Source: Frigoribacterium sp. Leaf415 (lineage in GTDB: Bacteria > Actinomycetota > Actinomycetes > Actinomycetales > Microbacteriaceae). Taken from it: a stretch of DNA of 64,000 nt. The stretch is taken from contig NZ_LMQR01000001.1 in the NCBI RefSeq assembly GCF_001424645.1, forward strand, positions 613,301 through 677,300, read 5' to 3'. Positions 25,780 through 33,779 of this stretch are shown here, piece by piece (positions within the stretch are counted from its first letter, which is position 1; the number at the start of each line of letters is the position of its first letter). The position numbers and the translations under genes are program-made. A model generated the notes under the pieces. That model had not been told where the DNA came from. It was given only the letters and a program-made list of their open reading frames with translations, and ran no database searches.

Positions 25780-25809
25780 AGCGTAACCGCATTGATGCAC
25801 CGAGTACAA
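25780..25809 (-). promoter_or_regulatory. Promoter of the lipB-lipA operon
   Basis: On the minus strand TTGTAC (25809-25804) and TACGCT (25785-25780) are separated by 18 bases. The -10 box ends 6 bases before ATG 25773, which predicts a near-leaderless message. Confidence 0.6.
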
Positions 25810-25862
25810 CAAAACCGAGCCCAGGAGGCGCGGCCACGCAGCGCAGGACGCCGACGGTCGGT

Positions 25863-25868
25863 TAAGAT
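25863..25868 (+). promoter_or_regulatory. -10 box of the ffh promoter
   Basis: TAAGAT ends 9 bases before ATG 25878 and there is no Shine-Dalgarno sequence. An AGGAGGCGCG copy lies 30 bases upstream at 25823. Confidence 0.5.
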
Positions 25869-25877
25869 GGGCGCACC

Positions 25878-27452
25878 ATGGCCACTTTTGGAACCCTCTC
25901 CGACCGCCTCGCGGAAACGTTCAAGAACCTCCGCAACAAGGGCAAGCTGAGCCCCGCCGACGTCGACGGCACCGTGCGCGAGATCCGTCGCGCCCTGCTC
26001 GACGCCGACGTCGCGTTCGACGTCGTCAAGGCGTTCACGAACACGGTGCGCGACCGCGCCCTCGGCGACGAGGTCAGCAAGGCCCTCAACCCGGCGCAGC
26101 AGGTCGTCCAGATCGTCAACGAAGAACTGGTGCAGATCCTCGGTGGTCAGCAGCGTCGGCTCGAGTTCGCCAAGAACCCGCCGACCGTCATCATGCTCGC
26201 GGGCCTCCAGGGTGCCGGCAAGACGACCCTCGCGGGCAAGCTGGCCAAGTGGCTCGCGAAGGACGGCCACACGCCCATGCTCGTCGCGGCCGACCTCCAG
26301 CGCCCCAACGCGGTGACGCAGCTGCAGGTCGTCGGTGAGCAGGCCGGGGCCCACGTCTTCGCACCCGAGCCCGGCAACGGCGTCGGCGACCCCGTCAAGG
26401 TCGCCAAGCAGGCCATCAAGTACGCCCGCGACAAGCAGTACGACACCGTCATCGTCGACACGGCCGGTCGTCTCGGCGTCGACGCCGAGCTCATGAAGCA
26501 GGCCGCGAACATCCGCAAGGCCGTCGACCCCGACGAGGTGCTCTTCGTCATCGACGCGATGATCGGTCAGGACGCCGTGGCCACCGCCAAGGCCTTCCAG
26601 GACGGTGTCGACTTCACCGGCGTTGTGCTCTCGAAGCTCGACGGCGACGCCCGCGGTGGTGCCGCCCTCAGCGTCGCGTCGGTCACCGGCCGCCCCATCA
26701 TGTTCGCGTCGACGGGCGAGTCGCTCGACGACTTCGAGCCGTTCCACCCCGACCGCATGGCGAGCCGCATCCTCGACCTCGGTGACATCCTCTCGCTCAT
26801 CGAGCAGGCCCAGCAGGCCTTCGACGAAGAAGAGGCGATGGCGGTCGCCCAGAAGATCGCGACCGACTCCTTCACGCTCGACGACTTCCTCACGCAGATG
26901 CAGCAGCTGCGCAAGATGGGCTCGATCAAGGGCATGCTCGGCATGCTGCCGGGCGCCAAGGGCATGCGCGAGCAGCTCGAGAACTTCGACGAGCGCGAGA
27001 TCGTCCGCACCGAGGCGATCATCCAGTCGATGACCCAGCAAGAGCGCGCGATGCCCAAGCTGCTCAACGGCTCGCGTCGACTGCGCATCGCCCGGGGCTC
27101 GGGCATGACCGTCACCGACGTCAACCAGCTCGTCCAGCGCTTCGAGCAGGCCTCGAAGATGATGAAGACCGTCGCCAAGGGTGGCGTGCCCCAGGTCCCC
27201 GGCATGGGCCCGATCCCCGGGGCCTCCTACGCCGGCAAGAAGTCACAGCCCAAGAAGAAGGGCTCGAAGGCCGGCAACCCGGCGAAGCGTGCCGCCCAGA
27301 ACGCCGCCCTCGCCACCGGCGCCAAGCCGGCGTCCTCGGCTCCCGGCGGTTCGGGCTTCGGGCTCGGCGGCGGTGGTGGAGCCACGGCCGGCGGCACCGC
27401 ACCCTCGCCCGAAGAGCTCGCGTCGCTGCAGAAGATGCTCGGGCGCGGCTGA
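25878..27452 (+). CDS. ffh: Signal recognition particle protein Ffh
   Basis: GTPase of the SRP that binds signal sequences and 4.5S RNA. The N domain is followed by P-loop AGLQGAGKTTLAGKLAKWL near residue 108, VAADLQRPNAVTQL, VIVDTAGRLGVDAEL and LSKLDGDARGG. The M domain carries the methionine-rich finger (KGMLGMLPGAKGM) and RNA-binding RLRIARGSGMTVTDVNQL. The tail, about 80 residues of Lys/Ala/Gly-rich sequence ending in an acidic helix, is long for the family. The SRP RNA gene is not in the window. Confidence 0.96.
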   Translation: MATFGTLSDRLAETFKNLRNKGKLSPADVDGTVREIRRALLDADVAFDVVKAFTNTVRDRALGDEVSKALNPAQQVVQIVNEELVQILGGQQRRLEFAKNPPTVIMLAGLQGAGKTTLAGKLAKWLAKDGHTPMLVAADLQRPNAVTQLQVVGEQAGAHVFAPEPGNGVGDPVKVAKQAIKYARDKQYDTVIVDTAGRLGVDAELMKQAANIRKAVDPDEVLFVIDAMIGQDAVATAKAFQDGVDFTGVVLSKLDGDARGGAALSVASVTGRPIMFASTGESLDDFEPFHPDRMASRILDLGDILSLIEQAQQAFDEEEAMAVAQKIATDSFTLDDFLTQMQQLRKMGSIKGMLGMLPGAKGMREQLENFDEREIVRTEAIIQSMTQQERAMPKLLNGSRRLRIARGSGMTVTDVNQLVQRFEQASKMMKTVAKGGVPQVPGMGPIPGASYAGKKSQPKKKGSKAGNPAKRAAQNAALATGAKPASSAPGGSGFGLGGGGGATAGGTAPSPEELASLQKMLGRG

Positions 27453-27479
27453 CCCGACCCGCGCCTCCTGACGGTCGCC

Positions 27480-27512
27480 GACGCCCGTCCCGCCTGATGC
27501 GGGGCGGGCGTC
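27480..27512. terminator. Hairpin terminator between ffh and the ligase gene
   Basis: GACGCCCGTCCCGC at 27480-27493 pairs with 27499-27512 over 14 bp with one G-T wobble and a 5-base loop. It lies between convergent genes; an AGGAGGCGCG copy (minus strand) is at 27460. Confidence 0.75.
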
Positions 27513-27543
27513 GTCGTCCGTGCGTGGTGCCGGACGCAGCGGC

Positions 27544-28689
27544 TCACTCGGCTGCGGACAACCCCTCGTCGAACTCGCGGACCAGCGAGGCCACGACGGG
27601 CCGGAGGTCTCCGCCGTGGGCGGCGGCCACGGCGAGCTGGCGCTGGTAGCTGGCCCCGCGGTCGGTGATCGTGGCGAGCGAGTGCAGTTCGTCGAGGCAG
27701 CCGAGGCGGTCGGCCGCCGGCTCGAGCGTCGTCACGAGCTCGCGCAGGTCGTCCGTCACCAGTCGTTCGTCACCGGCGGCGTTCTGGATCACGATGGCGT
27801 CCATGCCGTATCGGGCCGCGCGCCACTTGTTCTCGCGGACGAACCACGGTTGCATCTGCGGCAGGCTCTCGCCGCGGTCGAGCCGCTCGGACATGTCGTC
27901 GACCAGGCACTGCACCAGCGCCGTCACGGCGGAGAGCTCGTCGGTCGTCGCGATGCCGTCGAAGACGCGGGTCTCGAGGGTGCCCCACTTCGGCGAGGGG
28001 CGGAGGTCCCAGCGCAGTTCGCTGTGGTCGTCGATCACGCCGGTGTGGGTCATGTCGGCCACCATGGCCTCGTACTCGGACCAGGTCGCGAACTGGGGCG
28101 GCAGTCCCGCCGTCGGCAGCTGCTGGAACATCAGGGCGCGGTTCGAGGCGTATCCCGTCTCTTCGCCGACCCAGAACGGGCTCGACGCGGTCAGGGCCTG
28201 GAAGTGCGGCAGGTAGGTGAGCATGCCGTTCAGGATCGGCAGCGCCTTGTCGCGGTCGTCGATGCCGACGTGCACGTGGACGCCCCAGATCATCATCTGG
28301 CGACCCCACCAGCGCGTGCGGTCGATCAGGGTCGCGTAGCGCTCCTTGCCGGGGGTCACCTCTTGGTCGACGTAGCGGCTGTAGGGGTGCGTCCCGGCGC
28401 ACATCAGGTCGGCGCCGAGCACCGACGCGGGGCCGCGGACCTGGTCGATCGTGCCCTTCAGGTCGTCGACGGCGTCGGCGACACGGCGGTGGACGCCCGT
28501 GACGACCTCGACCGTGTTGGTGAGCAGTTCGTTGGTCAGGCGCTCGGGACCGCCGTCGTTCACGTGCGCCAGGTCGGCGAGGATCGCGGGGGCGTGCGGT
28601 GCCAGCTCGCCCGACTCGTGGTCGACGAGGGCGAGCTCCCACTCGACGCCGAGGGTCGACCGCTCTGAGGTCGTGAAATCGATGCGCAT
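27544..28689 (-). CDS. Carboxylate-amine ligase, glutamate-cysteine ligase 2 family
   Basis: The 381-residue protein belongs to the GCS2 (YbdK-like) family of ATP-dependent carboxylate-amine ligases. Motifs include LGVEWELALVDHESGEL at the N-terminus, TNELLTNTVEVVTGVH, ADLMCAGTHPYSRY, MMIWGVHVHVGIDDRDKA and LRPSPKWGTLETRVFDG. YbdK-type proteins show weak glutamate-cysteine ligase activity in vitro; the in vivo substrate is unknown. Actinomycetes of this type normally rely on mycothiol, so true glutathione synthesis should not be assumed. The ribosome binding site GGGAAGG precedes ATG 28689. Confidence 0.88.
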   Translation of the reverse strand: MRIDFTTSERSTLGVEWELALVDHESGELAPHAPAILADLAHVNDGGPERLTNELLTNTVEVVTGVHRRVADAVDDLKGTIDQVRGPASVLGADLMCAGTHPYSRYVDQEVTPGKERYATLIDRTRWWGRQMMIWGVHVHVGIDDRDKALPILNGMLTYLPHFQALTASSPFWVGEETGYASNRALMFQQLPTAGLPPQFATWSEYEAMVADMTHTGVIDDHSELRWDLRPSPKWGTLETRVFDGIATTDELSAVTALVQCLVDDMSERLDRGESLPQMQPWFVRENKWRAARYGMDAIVIQNAAGDERLVTDDLRELVTTLEPAADRLGCLDELHSLATITDRGASYQRQLAVAAAHGGDLRPVVASLVREFDEGLSAAE

Positions 28690-28992
28690 CCGCGTGGCCT
28701 TCCCGTGGGCGTCAGGGCGGGTCCATCCTGCCAGCCGAGGGCCCGAGGGGGCCGTCCGCCGGGCTGGCCGGCGCCTCCCGGGTCGTCCCGTGACGCCGAG
28801 GAGGCGCGGTGTCGGACACGACGCGACGCAATTCGTGCAGATGGCCTTTCGTCTGCAACAATGGGAGGTCGAGTCTTCCGTCGTCCGACCCTCTAATCAG
28901 GCGACGTTCGACTCCCATCAGAGCTTTCGAGCCGAGTGTGCCCCCACGCTCACGGCTGGCAACTCGCCCACATCACATCACACAGGAGAATT
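28690..28992. other. Intergenic region upstream of rpsP
   Basis: These 303 bases separate divergent genes. They hold an AGGAGGCGCG copy at 28799, a weak hairpin (GCAGA...TCTGC near 28836-28855) and the rpsP leader. No confident promoter hexamer pair was found; AACAAT and TAATCA are the only A/T-rich candidates. A short frame in the last 60 bases is an upstream extension of rpsP and is not used. Confidence 0.5.
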
Positions 28993-29409
28993 GTGGCTGT
29001 CAAGATCCGTCTCAAGCGCATGGGCAAGATCCGCGCCCCCTACTACCGCATCGTCGTCGCCGACTCGCGCACCAAGCGCGACGGTCGCGTCATCGAAGAG
29101 ATCGGCAAGTACCACCCGACCGAAGAGCCCTCGTTCATCGAGGTCGAGTCGGAGCGTGCGCAGTACTGGCTCGGCGTCGGCGCACAGCCGACCGAGCAGG
29201 TCGCCGCGCTGCTGAAGCTCACGGGTGACTGGGGCAAGTTCAAGGGCGACGCCGACGCCGTCAGCACCGTCAAGACCAAGGCCCCGAAAGAGGCCTTCGT
29301 CGCCGACGAGAAGAAGAAGCCGGTCCTCGTGCCCAAGACCGAGAAGCCCGCCGTCAAGGCCGAGGCGCCCGCCGAGTCCAGCGACGACGCCGAGACCACC
29401 GAGGCGTAG
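28993..29409 (+). CDS. rpsP: 30S ribosomal protein S16
   Basis: The 138-residue protein starts at GTG 28993 and reads [20 protein letters not shown], diagnostic of S16. AGGAGAA at 28984-28990 is a good ribosome binding site, which rules out the longer frame from 28936. The S16 core ends near residue 85. A Lys/Ala/Glu-rich tail of about 50 residues follows, as in many actinobacteria. It begins the rpsP-khpA-rimM-trmD operon. Confidence 0.96.
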   Translation: MAVKIRLKRMGKIRAPYYRIVVADSRTKRDGRVIEEIGKYHPTEEPSFIEVESERAQYWLGVGAQPTEQVAALLKLTGDWGKFKGDADAVSTVKTKAPKEAFVADEKKKPVLVPKTEKPAVKAEAPAESSDDAETTEA

Positions 29410-29412
29410 TCG

Positions 29413-29649
29413 GTGCTCGCACCTGCACTCGAACACCTCGTCCGGGGGATCGTCGATCACCCGGACGAGGTGCAGGTCGTGGAGAAGAACTCCCCGCGAG
29501 GCGACGTCCTCGAGGTGCACGTCCACGCGGACGACCTCGGTCGCGTGATCGGCCGTGCCGGTCGCACCGCCAAGGCCCTCCGCACCCTGGTCACGGCTCT
29601 GGCCGACGGCAAGCGCGTCCGGGTCGACGTCGTCGACGGCGATCTCTAG
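29413..29649 (+). CDS. khpA: KH-domain RNA-binding protein KhpA
   Basis: Small RNA-binding protein of 78 residues with a single KH domain. The GxxG RNA-gripping loop is in VIGRAGRTAKALRTLV at about residues 45-60. KhpA-type proteins encoded between rpsP and rimM bind many RNAs and, with KhpB, influence cell division and elongation in Firmicutes. GTG 29413 starts 3 bases after the rpsP stop. Confidence 0.93.
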   Translation: MLAPALEHLVRGIVDHPDEVQVVEKNSPRGDVLEVHVHADDLGRVIGRAGRTAKALRTLVTALADGKRVRVDVVDGDL

Positions 29650-29653
29650 AACC

Positions 29654-30325
29654 GTGCCGTCCGACCGCAAGACCGAACTCCGGGTGGGGCGCCTCACCAA
29701 GGCCCACGGCCTCAAGGGCGCCCTCAAGCTCGAACTCTTCACCGACACCCCCGAGCAGCGCTTCGTGCCGGGTGCCGTGTTCCGCCTGCAGGTGCCCGCC
29801 GACAGTGCCTGGCACGACAAGACCCTCACCCTCACCGAGTTGCGCTGGTACAACAGCCACCCGGTCGGCTTCTTCGAGGGCGTCGACGACCGCACTGCCG
29901 CCGAGTCCCTCGTCAAGGCGATCCTCTGGGTCGACCAAGACACCGACGAACTGCCGCACGAGGACGACGCCTGGTACGACCACCAGCTGGTCGGCCTCCG
30001 CGTCGAACGTGACGGCGTCGTCGTCGGCACCGTGGCCCGGGTCGACCACATGCCGGCCCAAGACCTGCTCGCGGTCGACACCGCGTCGGGCGAGGTGCTC
30101 GTCCCGTTCGTCTCGGCTCTCGTGCCGAAGGTCGACGTCGAGGCCGGCGTGGTCGTCGTGACCCCGCCGCAGGGGCTCTTCGAAGAGCTGGCCGACGACA
30201 CGGACGACGAGTCGGCATCCGACGGCGTCGACGAGCCTGTCTCCGACGGCGTCGACGAGCCTGTCTCCGACGGCGTCGACGAGCCCGTCTCCGACGGCGA
30301 GTCCGCTTCCGACGACGAGCGCTGA
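29654..30325 (+). CDS. rimM: Ribosome maturation factor RimM
   Basis: Assists assembly of the 30S head around S19. The N-terminal barrel shows RVGRLTKAHGLKGALKLELFT and a RWYNSHPVGFFEGVDDR segment; the PRC-barrel part has DHQLVGLRV and VPFVSALVPKVDVEAGVVVV. The last 45 residues are an acidic tail with three exact copies of SDGVDEPV. The core is normal length and the tail is extra. GTG 29654 follows the khpA stop by 4 bases. Confidence 0.94.
   Translation: MPSDRKTELRVGRLTKAHGLKGALKLELFTDTPEQRFVPGAVFRLQVPADSAWHDKTLTLTELRWYNSHPVGFFEGVDDRTAAESLVKAILWVDQDTDELPHEDDAWYDHQLVGLRVERDGVVVGTVARVDHMPAQDLLAVDTASGEVLVPFVSALVPKVDVEAGVVVVTPPQGLFEELADDTDDESASDGVDEPVSDGVDEPVSDGVDEPVSDGESASDDER
30218..30289 (+). 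repeat. Three 24-bp tandem repeats in the rimM tail
   Basis: TCCGACGGCGTCGACGAGCC plus four more bases forms a 24-bp unit repeated at 30218, 30242 and 30266. A partial unit follows at 30290. It encodes SDGVDEPV in frame. The third copy differs by one silent base. Confidence 0.95.
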
Positions 30326-30328
30326 CGC

Positions 30329-31021
30329 GTGCGCATCGACATCGTGTCGATCTTCCCCGAGTTCTTCGGGGTGCTCGACATCTCGTTGCTCGGCAAGGCG
30401 CGGCAGCAGAAACTGCTCGACGTCGAGGTGCACGACCTGCGTGACTTCACGCACGACCGGCACCGCACCGTCGACGACACGCCGTACGGTGGCGGCGCCG
30501 GCATGGTCATGCGCCCCGAGCCCTGGGGCGAGGCGCTCGACCACGTCTTCGGCGAGACGTCCACGCCCGACGACACGATCATGATCGTCCCGTCGCCGGC
30601 CGGCACGCCGTTCACCCAGGCCACGGCTCGTGAGCTCGCGTTCGCGCCCCACCTCGTCTTCACCTGCGGCCGTTACGAGGGCATCGACCAGCGCGTCGTC
30701 GAGCACGCCGCCACCCGGGCGACCGTTCGCGAGATCAGCCTCGGCGACTACGTGCTGAACGGTGGCGAGGTCGCCGTCACGGCGATGATCGAGGCCATCG
30801 GGCGTCTCGTCCCGGGTGTGGTGGGCAACCCCGAGAGCCTCACCGAAGAGAGCCACGAAGACGGCCTGCTCGAGTACCCCAGCTACACCAAGCCGGCGTC
30901 CTGGCGGGGTCTCGACGTGCCTCCGGTGCTGCTCAGCGGCAACCACGCGGCCATCGCGACCTGGCGTCGTGAGCAGCAGCTCGAACGCACCCGCCGGGTG
31001 CGTCCCGACCTGCTCGACTGA
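30329..31021 (+). CDS. trmD: tRNA (guanine(37)-N(1))-methyltransferase
   Basis: Makes m1G37 in tRNAs, preventing +1 frameshifting. Family motifs are [13 protein letters not shown] at the start, [31 protein letters not shown] and [14 protein letters not shown] of the SPOUT trefoil knot. The C-terminal domain has YTKPASWRG and [14 protein letters not shown]. The protein is 230 residues from GTG 30329, 3 bases after rimM, and closes the rpsP operon. Confidence 0.96.
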   Translation: MRIDIVSIFPEFFGVLDISLLGKARQQKLLDVEVHDLRDFTHDRHRTVDDTPYGGGAGMVMRPEPWGEALDHVFGETSTPDDTIMIVPSPAGTPFTQATARELAFAPHLVFTCGRYEGIDQRVVEHAATRATVREISLGDYVLNGGEVAVTAMIEAIGRLVPGVVGNPESLTEESHEDGLLEYPSYTKPASWRGLDVPPVLLSGNHAAIATWRREQQLERTRRVRPDLLD

Positions 31022-31075
31022 CGGGGTCCGCCGGCTGAGGCCCAGGCCAGGGCCCGAGGCCCCGGCCCGTCCGGT

Positions 31076-31846
31076 TCAGCCGCGTGCGGTGAGCACGAGC
31101 GGTCCGTCCTCGGTGACGGCGACGGTGTGTTCGACGTGCGCCGCCCTCGAGCCGTCGACGCTGCGCAGCGTCCAGCCGTCGGCGTCGGTGACGATCTCGT
31201 CGGTGCCCCGCATCAGCCACGGCTCGATCGCGACCACGAGCCCGGGCCGCACCGGCCAACCCCGGCCCGCGCGTCCGTCGTTCGGCACGTGGGGATCCCC
31301 GTGCATCGTCCGTCCGACCCCGTGGCCGCCGAACTGCAGGTTGACCCCGTAGCCCGCACCACGCGCGACCTGGCCGATCGCGGCCGAGACGTCGCCCAGC
31401 TTGGCACCCGGCCTCAGGGCGGCGATGCCGGCGTCGAGTGCGACCTCGCACGTCTCGATCAGGCGGAGGTCCTCCGGCGACGCCTGCTCGCCGACGACGA
31501 ACGACACGGCCGAGTCGGCGACCCAGCCGTCCACCGAGGCGGCGAAGTCGAGGCTGAGCAGGTCTCCGTCACGCAGGCGGTAGCGGTGCGGCAGGCCGTG
31601 CAGGGCCGCGTCGTTGACCGACGTGCAGATCACCTTGCCGAACGGACTCGCGCCGAACGAGGGGTGGTAGTCGACGTAGCAACTCTCGGCGCCCGCCTCG
31701 CGGATCATGCGGTGCGCGAGCGCGTCGATCTCGAGCAGGTCGACCCCCGGTCGGGCTGCAGCTCTGGCCGCGTCGAGCACGCGGGCGACGAAGGCTCCGG
31801 CGGGCCGCATGCGCTCGATCTCGTCGGGAGTGCGCAGTTCGATCAT
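31076..31846 (-). CDS. map: Methionine aminopeptidase, type I
   Basis: Removes the initiator methionine from nascent proteins. Metal ligands are visible: the two aspartates in LLSLDFAASVDGWVADSAVSF, the histidine in FGGHGVGRTMHGDP, the glutamate in VAIEPWL, and the glutamate in HVEHTVAVTEDG. The substrate histidine is in CTSVNDAALHGLPH. ATG 31846 fits the family start MIELRTPDEIERM. It sits between trmD and rplS on the opposite strand, breaking the usual trmD-rplS linkage. Confidence 0.95.
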   Translation of the reverse strand: MIELRTPDEIERMRPAGAFVARVLDAARAAARPGVDLLEIDALAHRMIREAGAESCYVDYHPSFGASPFGKVICTSVNDAALHGLPHRYRLRDGDLLSLDFAASVDGWVADSAVSFVVGEQASPEDLRLIETCEVALDAGIAALRPGAKLGDVSAAIGQVARGAGYGVNLQFGGHGVGRTMHGDPHVPNDGRAGRGWPVRPGLVVAIEPWLMRGTDEIVTDADGWTLRSVDGSRAAHVEHTVAVTEDGPLVLTARG

Positions 31847-31871
31847 GCAGCCATTCTTCACGATCGTTTCG

Positions 31872-31877
31872 TAGCCT
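31872..31877 (+). promoter_or_regulatory. -10 box of a leaderless promoter
   Basis: TAGCCT ends 7 bases before ATG 31885. Only 38 bp separate this start from the divergent map start, so the two promoters must overlap. Confidence 0.55.
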
Positions 31878-31884
31878 CGACCGC

Positions 31885-32454
31885 ATGACGATGCGCCGGG
31901 TCTTCTACCGCCTCCTCTGGGTGGCCGTGTTCGTGCTGCCGCTCTGGGTGCTGCTGGGCCGGGCGTTCTTCGGCGTCCCGCTGGGACTGCAGTTCGTCGG
32001 CCAGCTGCTGCTCGTGCCCCTGCTCTTCGTGGGGCAGGCGGTGGCCACCGGTGTGGTGGTGGGTCGCCGCAGCGTCCGGCAGGCCAAGGCCGTGTCGTGG
32101 GCCGACGTCGGTCTGCTCACCCTGTCCTGGCTCGGCCAGCTCGGTCTGGGGTTCTTCATCGTCGACAGTTCCGCCGAGTCCCGGTCCGCGTCGGCCTTCA
32201 CGCAGGTCGCCGGCGGGGTCTCGTCCCTCGACCTCTCGACCGCCCTGTTCGCGCTCTGCGCCGTCGTGACGATCGCGGCGGGCGTCGGCCTCTTCGCCTC
32301 GGCCCTGTGGCAGTTCGTCCAGGAGGCGCGGGCCCGCATGGCCACGTCGCTCGCCGATCTCGAGAGGGTCGCCTCGGGCACCGGGGCCGCCGCGGGGCGT
32401 CGGCCCGGCTACGGCGACGACGGCCCGGTCATCACCATCACGCCGCGAGGCTGA
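31885..32454 (+). CDS. Membrane protein of unknown function
   Basis: A 189-residue protein I do not recognise. Four hydrophobic helices are visible: residues about 8-30 (LLWVAVFVLPLWVLLG), 35-58, 72-92 (VGLLTLSWLGQLGLGFF) and 115-142 (TALFALCAVVTIAAGVG). The C-terminal 45 residues are cytoplasmic in appearance and end in TITPRG. There is a leaderless-type promoter at its 5' end. Just after its stop is a 6-bp hairpin (CACGGG/CCCGTG, 32455-32468). It carries one AGGAGGCGCG copy at 32321. Confidence 0.75.
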   Translation: MTMRRVFYRLLWVAVFVLPLWVLLGRAFFGVPLGLQFVGQLLLVPLLFVGQAVATGVVVGRRSVRQAKAVSWADVGLLTLSWLGQLGLGFFIVDSSAESRSASAFTQVAGGVSSLDLSTALFALCAVVTIAAGVGLFASALWQFVQEARARMATSLADLERVASGTGAAAGRRPGYGDDGPVITITPRG

Positions 32455-32614
32455 CACGGGGGCCCGTGCTGTGGCACACTTGACACTTGTGCCTGCGCAC
32501 GACTCTGCCACAGGGGAGTCTGCCGATCCAGAGCACACCTTCTTCATCATGACGGGCGCGTGACGCGCCCCAGACACGCAGTCGACCTGTGGCGGTTGCA
32601 GAGAGCGAACGACA
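32455..32614 (+). other. Structured 5' leader of rplS
   Basis: The 160-base gap contains a TTGACA at 32480-32485 without a convincing -10 at normal spacing. It also has inverted repeats GGCACA/TGTGCC (32473-32478, 32488-32493) and a 7-bp stem GGGCGCG/CGCGCCC with a 3-base loop (32554-32570). It may hold the rplS promoter and a ribosomal-protein leader. Confidence 0.4.
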
Positions 32615-32962
32615 ATGCACATCCTCGACGCGGTTGACTCCGCCAACCTCCGCTCGGACGTCCCCGACTTCCGTGCCGGCGACACCGTCAAGGTGCACGT
32701 CAACATCATCGAAGGCACGCGCTCGCGCGTCCAGGTCTTCCAGGGTGTCGTCATCGGCAAGCAGAACGAGGGCATCCGCGAGACCTTCACGGTCCGCAAG
32801 GTGAGCTTCCAGGTCGGCGTCGAGCGCACCTTCCCGGTGCACTCCCCGGTCATCGACCACATCGAGGTCGTCAGCCGTGGTGCCGTCCGTCGCGCCAAGC
32901 TCTACTACCTGCGCGAACTGCGCGGCAAGAAGGCCAAGATCAAGGAGAAGCGCGACAACTAG
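32615..32962 (+). CDS. rplS: 50S ribosomal protein L19
   Basis: The 115-residue protein shows the L19 sequence throughout: [31 protein letters not shown] and [17 protein letters not shown], then the basic end [12 protein letters not shown]. It lies at the subunit interface of the ribosome. The upstream purine stretch AGAGAGCGAACGAC gives a weak ribosome binding site. A very strong hairpin follows its stop. Confidence 0.97.
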   Translation: MHILDAVDSANLRSDVPDFRAGDTVKVHVNIIEGTRSRVQVFQGVVIGKQNEGIRETFTVRKVSFQVGVERTFPVHSPVIDHIEVVSRGAVRRAKLYYLRELRGKKAKIKEKRDN

Positions 32963-32984
32963 TCACGCCCTCCAGCGACATCCT

Positions 32985-33021
32985 CCGAGCTCCCCGCCAT
33001 CTAAGATGGCGGGGAGCTCGG
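32985..33021 (+). terminator. Perfect 17-bp hairpin between rplS and lepB
   Basis: CCGAGCTCCCCGCCATC at 32985-33001 pairs perfectly with 33005-33021 across the loop TAA. It ends 8 bases before the lepB ATG and is followed by GTGGTTAAATG rather than a T-tract. It may be a terminator, an attenuator or an RNA-processing site. Confidence 0.75.
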
Positions 33022-33029
33022 GTGGTTAA

Positions 33030-33779
33030 ATGACGAATGACACAGTGAGGCGCGCCCTGCGTCCTCGACGCGACGACGGCAAGAAGCGCGGCATCGGCAC
33101 GTTCGTGCGCGACGTCCTCGTCATCTTCCTGGCGGCCCTCCTCATCTCGTTCCTCATCAAGACGTTCCTGATCCGGTCGTTCTACATCCCCTCGGGTTCG
33201 ATGGAACAGACGCTCCAGATCAACGACCGCATCATCGTCAACGAGCTCGTGCCCGACCTCGTCGACGTCAAGCGGGGCGACGTGGTCGTGTTCACCGACC
33301 CGGGTGGGTGGCTCGACGGCACGGCGCCGATCAGCACCACCACCGGCAACCCCGTGTCCGACGGCATCTCGTGGTTCCTCACGCAGGTCGGGCTCGGTGC
33401 ACAAGACAGCAACGACCACCTCATCAAGCGGGTGATCGGCCTGCCGGGCGACACGGTCGAGTGCTGCAACGACTTCGGGCAGATGTCGGTCAACGGCGTC
33501 CCCCTCGACGAGCCCTACGTGAACCTGCCCCCGGGTGAGACCCGCGTCTCGGCCGACGACTTCTCGGTCACGGTGCCCGCCGACTCCCTGTGGGTCATGG
33601 GCGACAACCGCTACAACTCGAAGGACAGCCGCTACAACGGCGCCACCCCGAGCAAGGGATTCGTCCCGATGAGCGACGTCGTCGGGCGTGCCTTCGTCAT
33701 CAGCTGGCCCACCGACCGGTGGACGTGGCTCGGCGACTACCCCGACGTCTTCCGCGGCACCGAACGAGAGGGCGAATGA
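33030..33779 (+). CDS. lepB: Signal peptidase I
   Basis: Membrane serine protease that removes signal peptides from secreted proteins. One membrane helix spans about residues 27-49. The catalytic serine is in IPSGSMEQTLQIND near residue 56 and the general-base lysine in HLIKRVIGLPGDTVE near 135. MGDNRYNSKDSRYNG is the third family box. The 249-residue length is normal for actinobacteria. ATG 33030 has no good Shine-Dalgarno sequence because a 17-bp hairpin ends just before it. The stop overlaps the rnhB start. Confidence 0.95.
   Translation: MTNDTVRRALRPRRDDGKKRGIGTFVRDVLVIFLAALLISFLIKTFLIRSFYIPSGSMEQTLQINDRIIVNELVPDLVDVKRGDVVVFTDPGGWLDGTAPISTTTGNPVSDGISWFLTQVGLGAQDSNDHLIKRVIGLPGDTVECCNDFGQMSVNGVPLDEPYVNLPPGETRVSADDFSVTVPADSLWVMGDNRYNSKDSRYNGATPSKGFVPMSDVVGRAFVISWPTDRWTWLGDYPDVFRGTEREGE

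Noticed and set aside
27544..28689. Annotation as a glutathione-making glutamate-cysteine ligase
   Set aside because: The protein is the YbdK-like branch whose physiological substrate is unknown, and no glutathione synthetase gene is present.
28936..28992. N-terminal extension of S16 from an upstream start
   Set aside because: S16 begins at AVKIRL, and AGGAGAA sits directly before GTG 28993.
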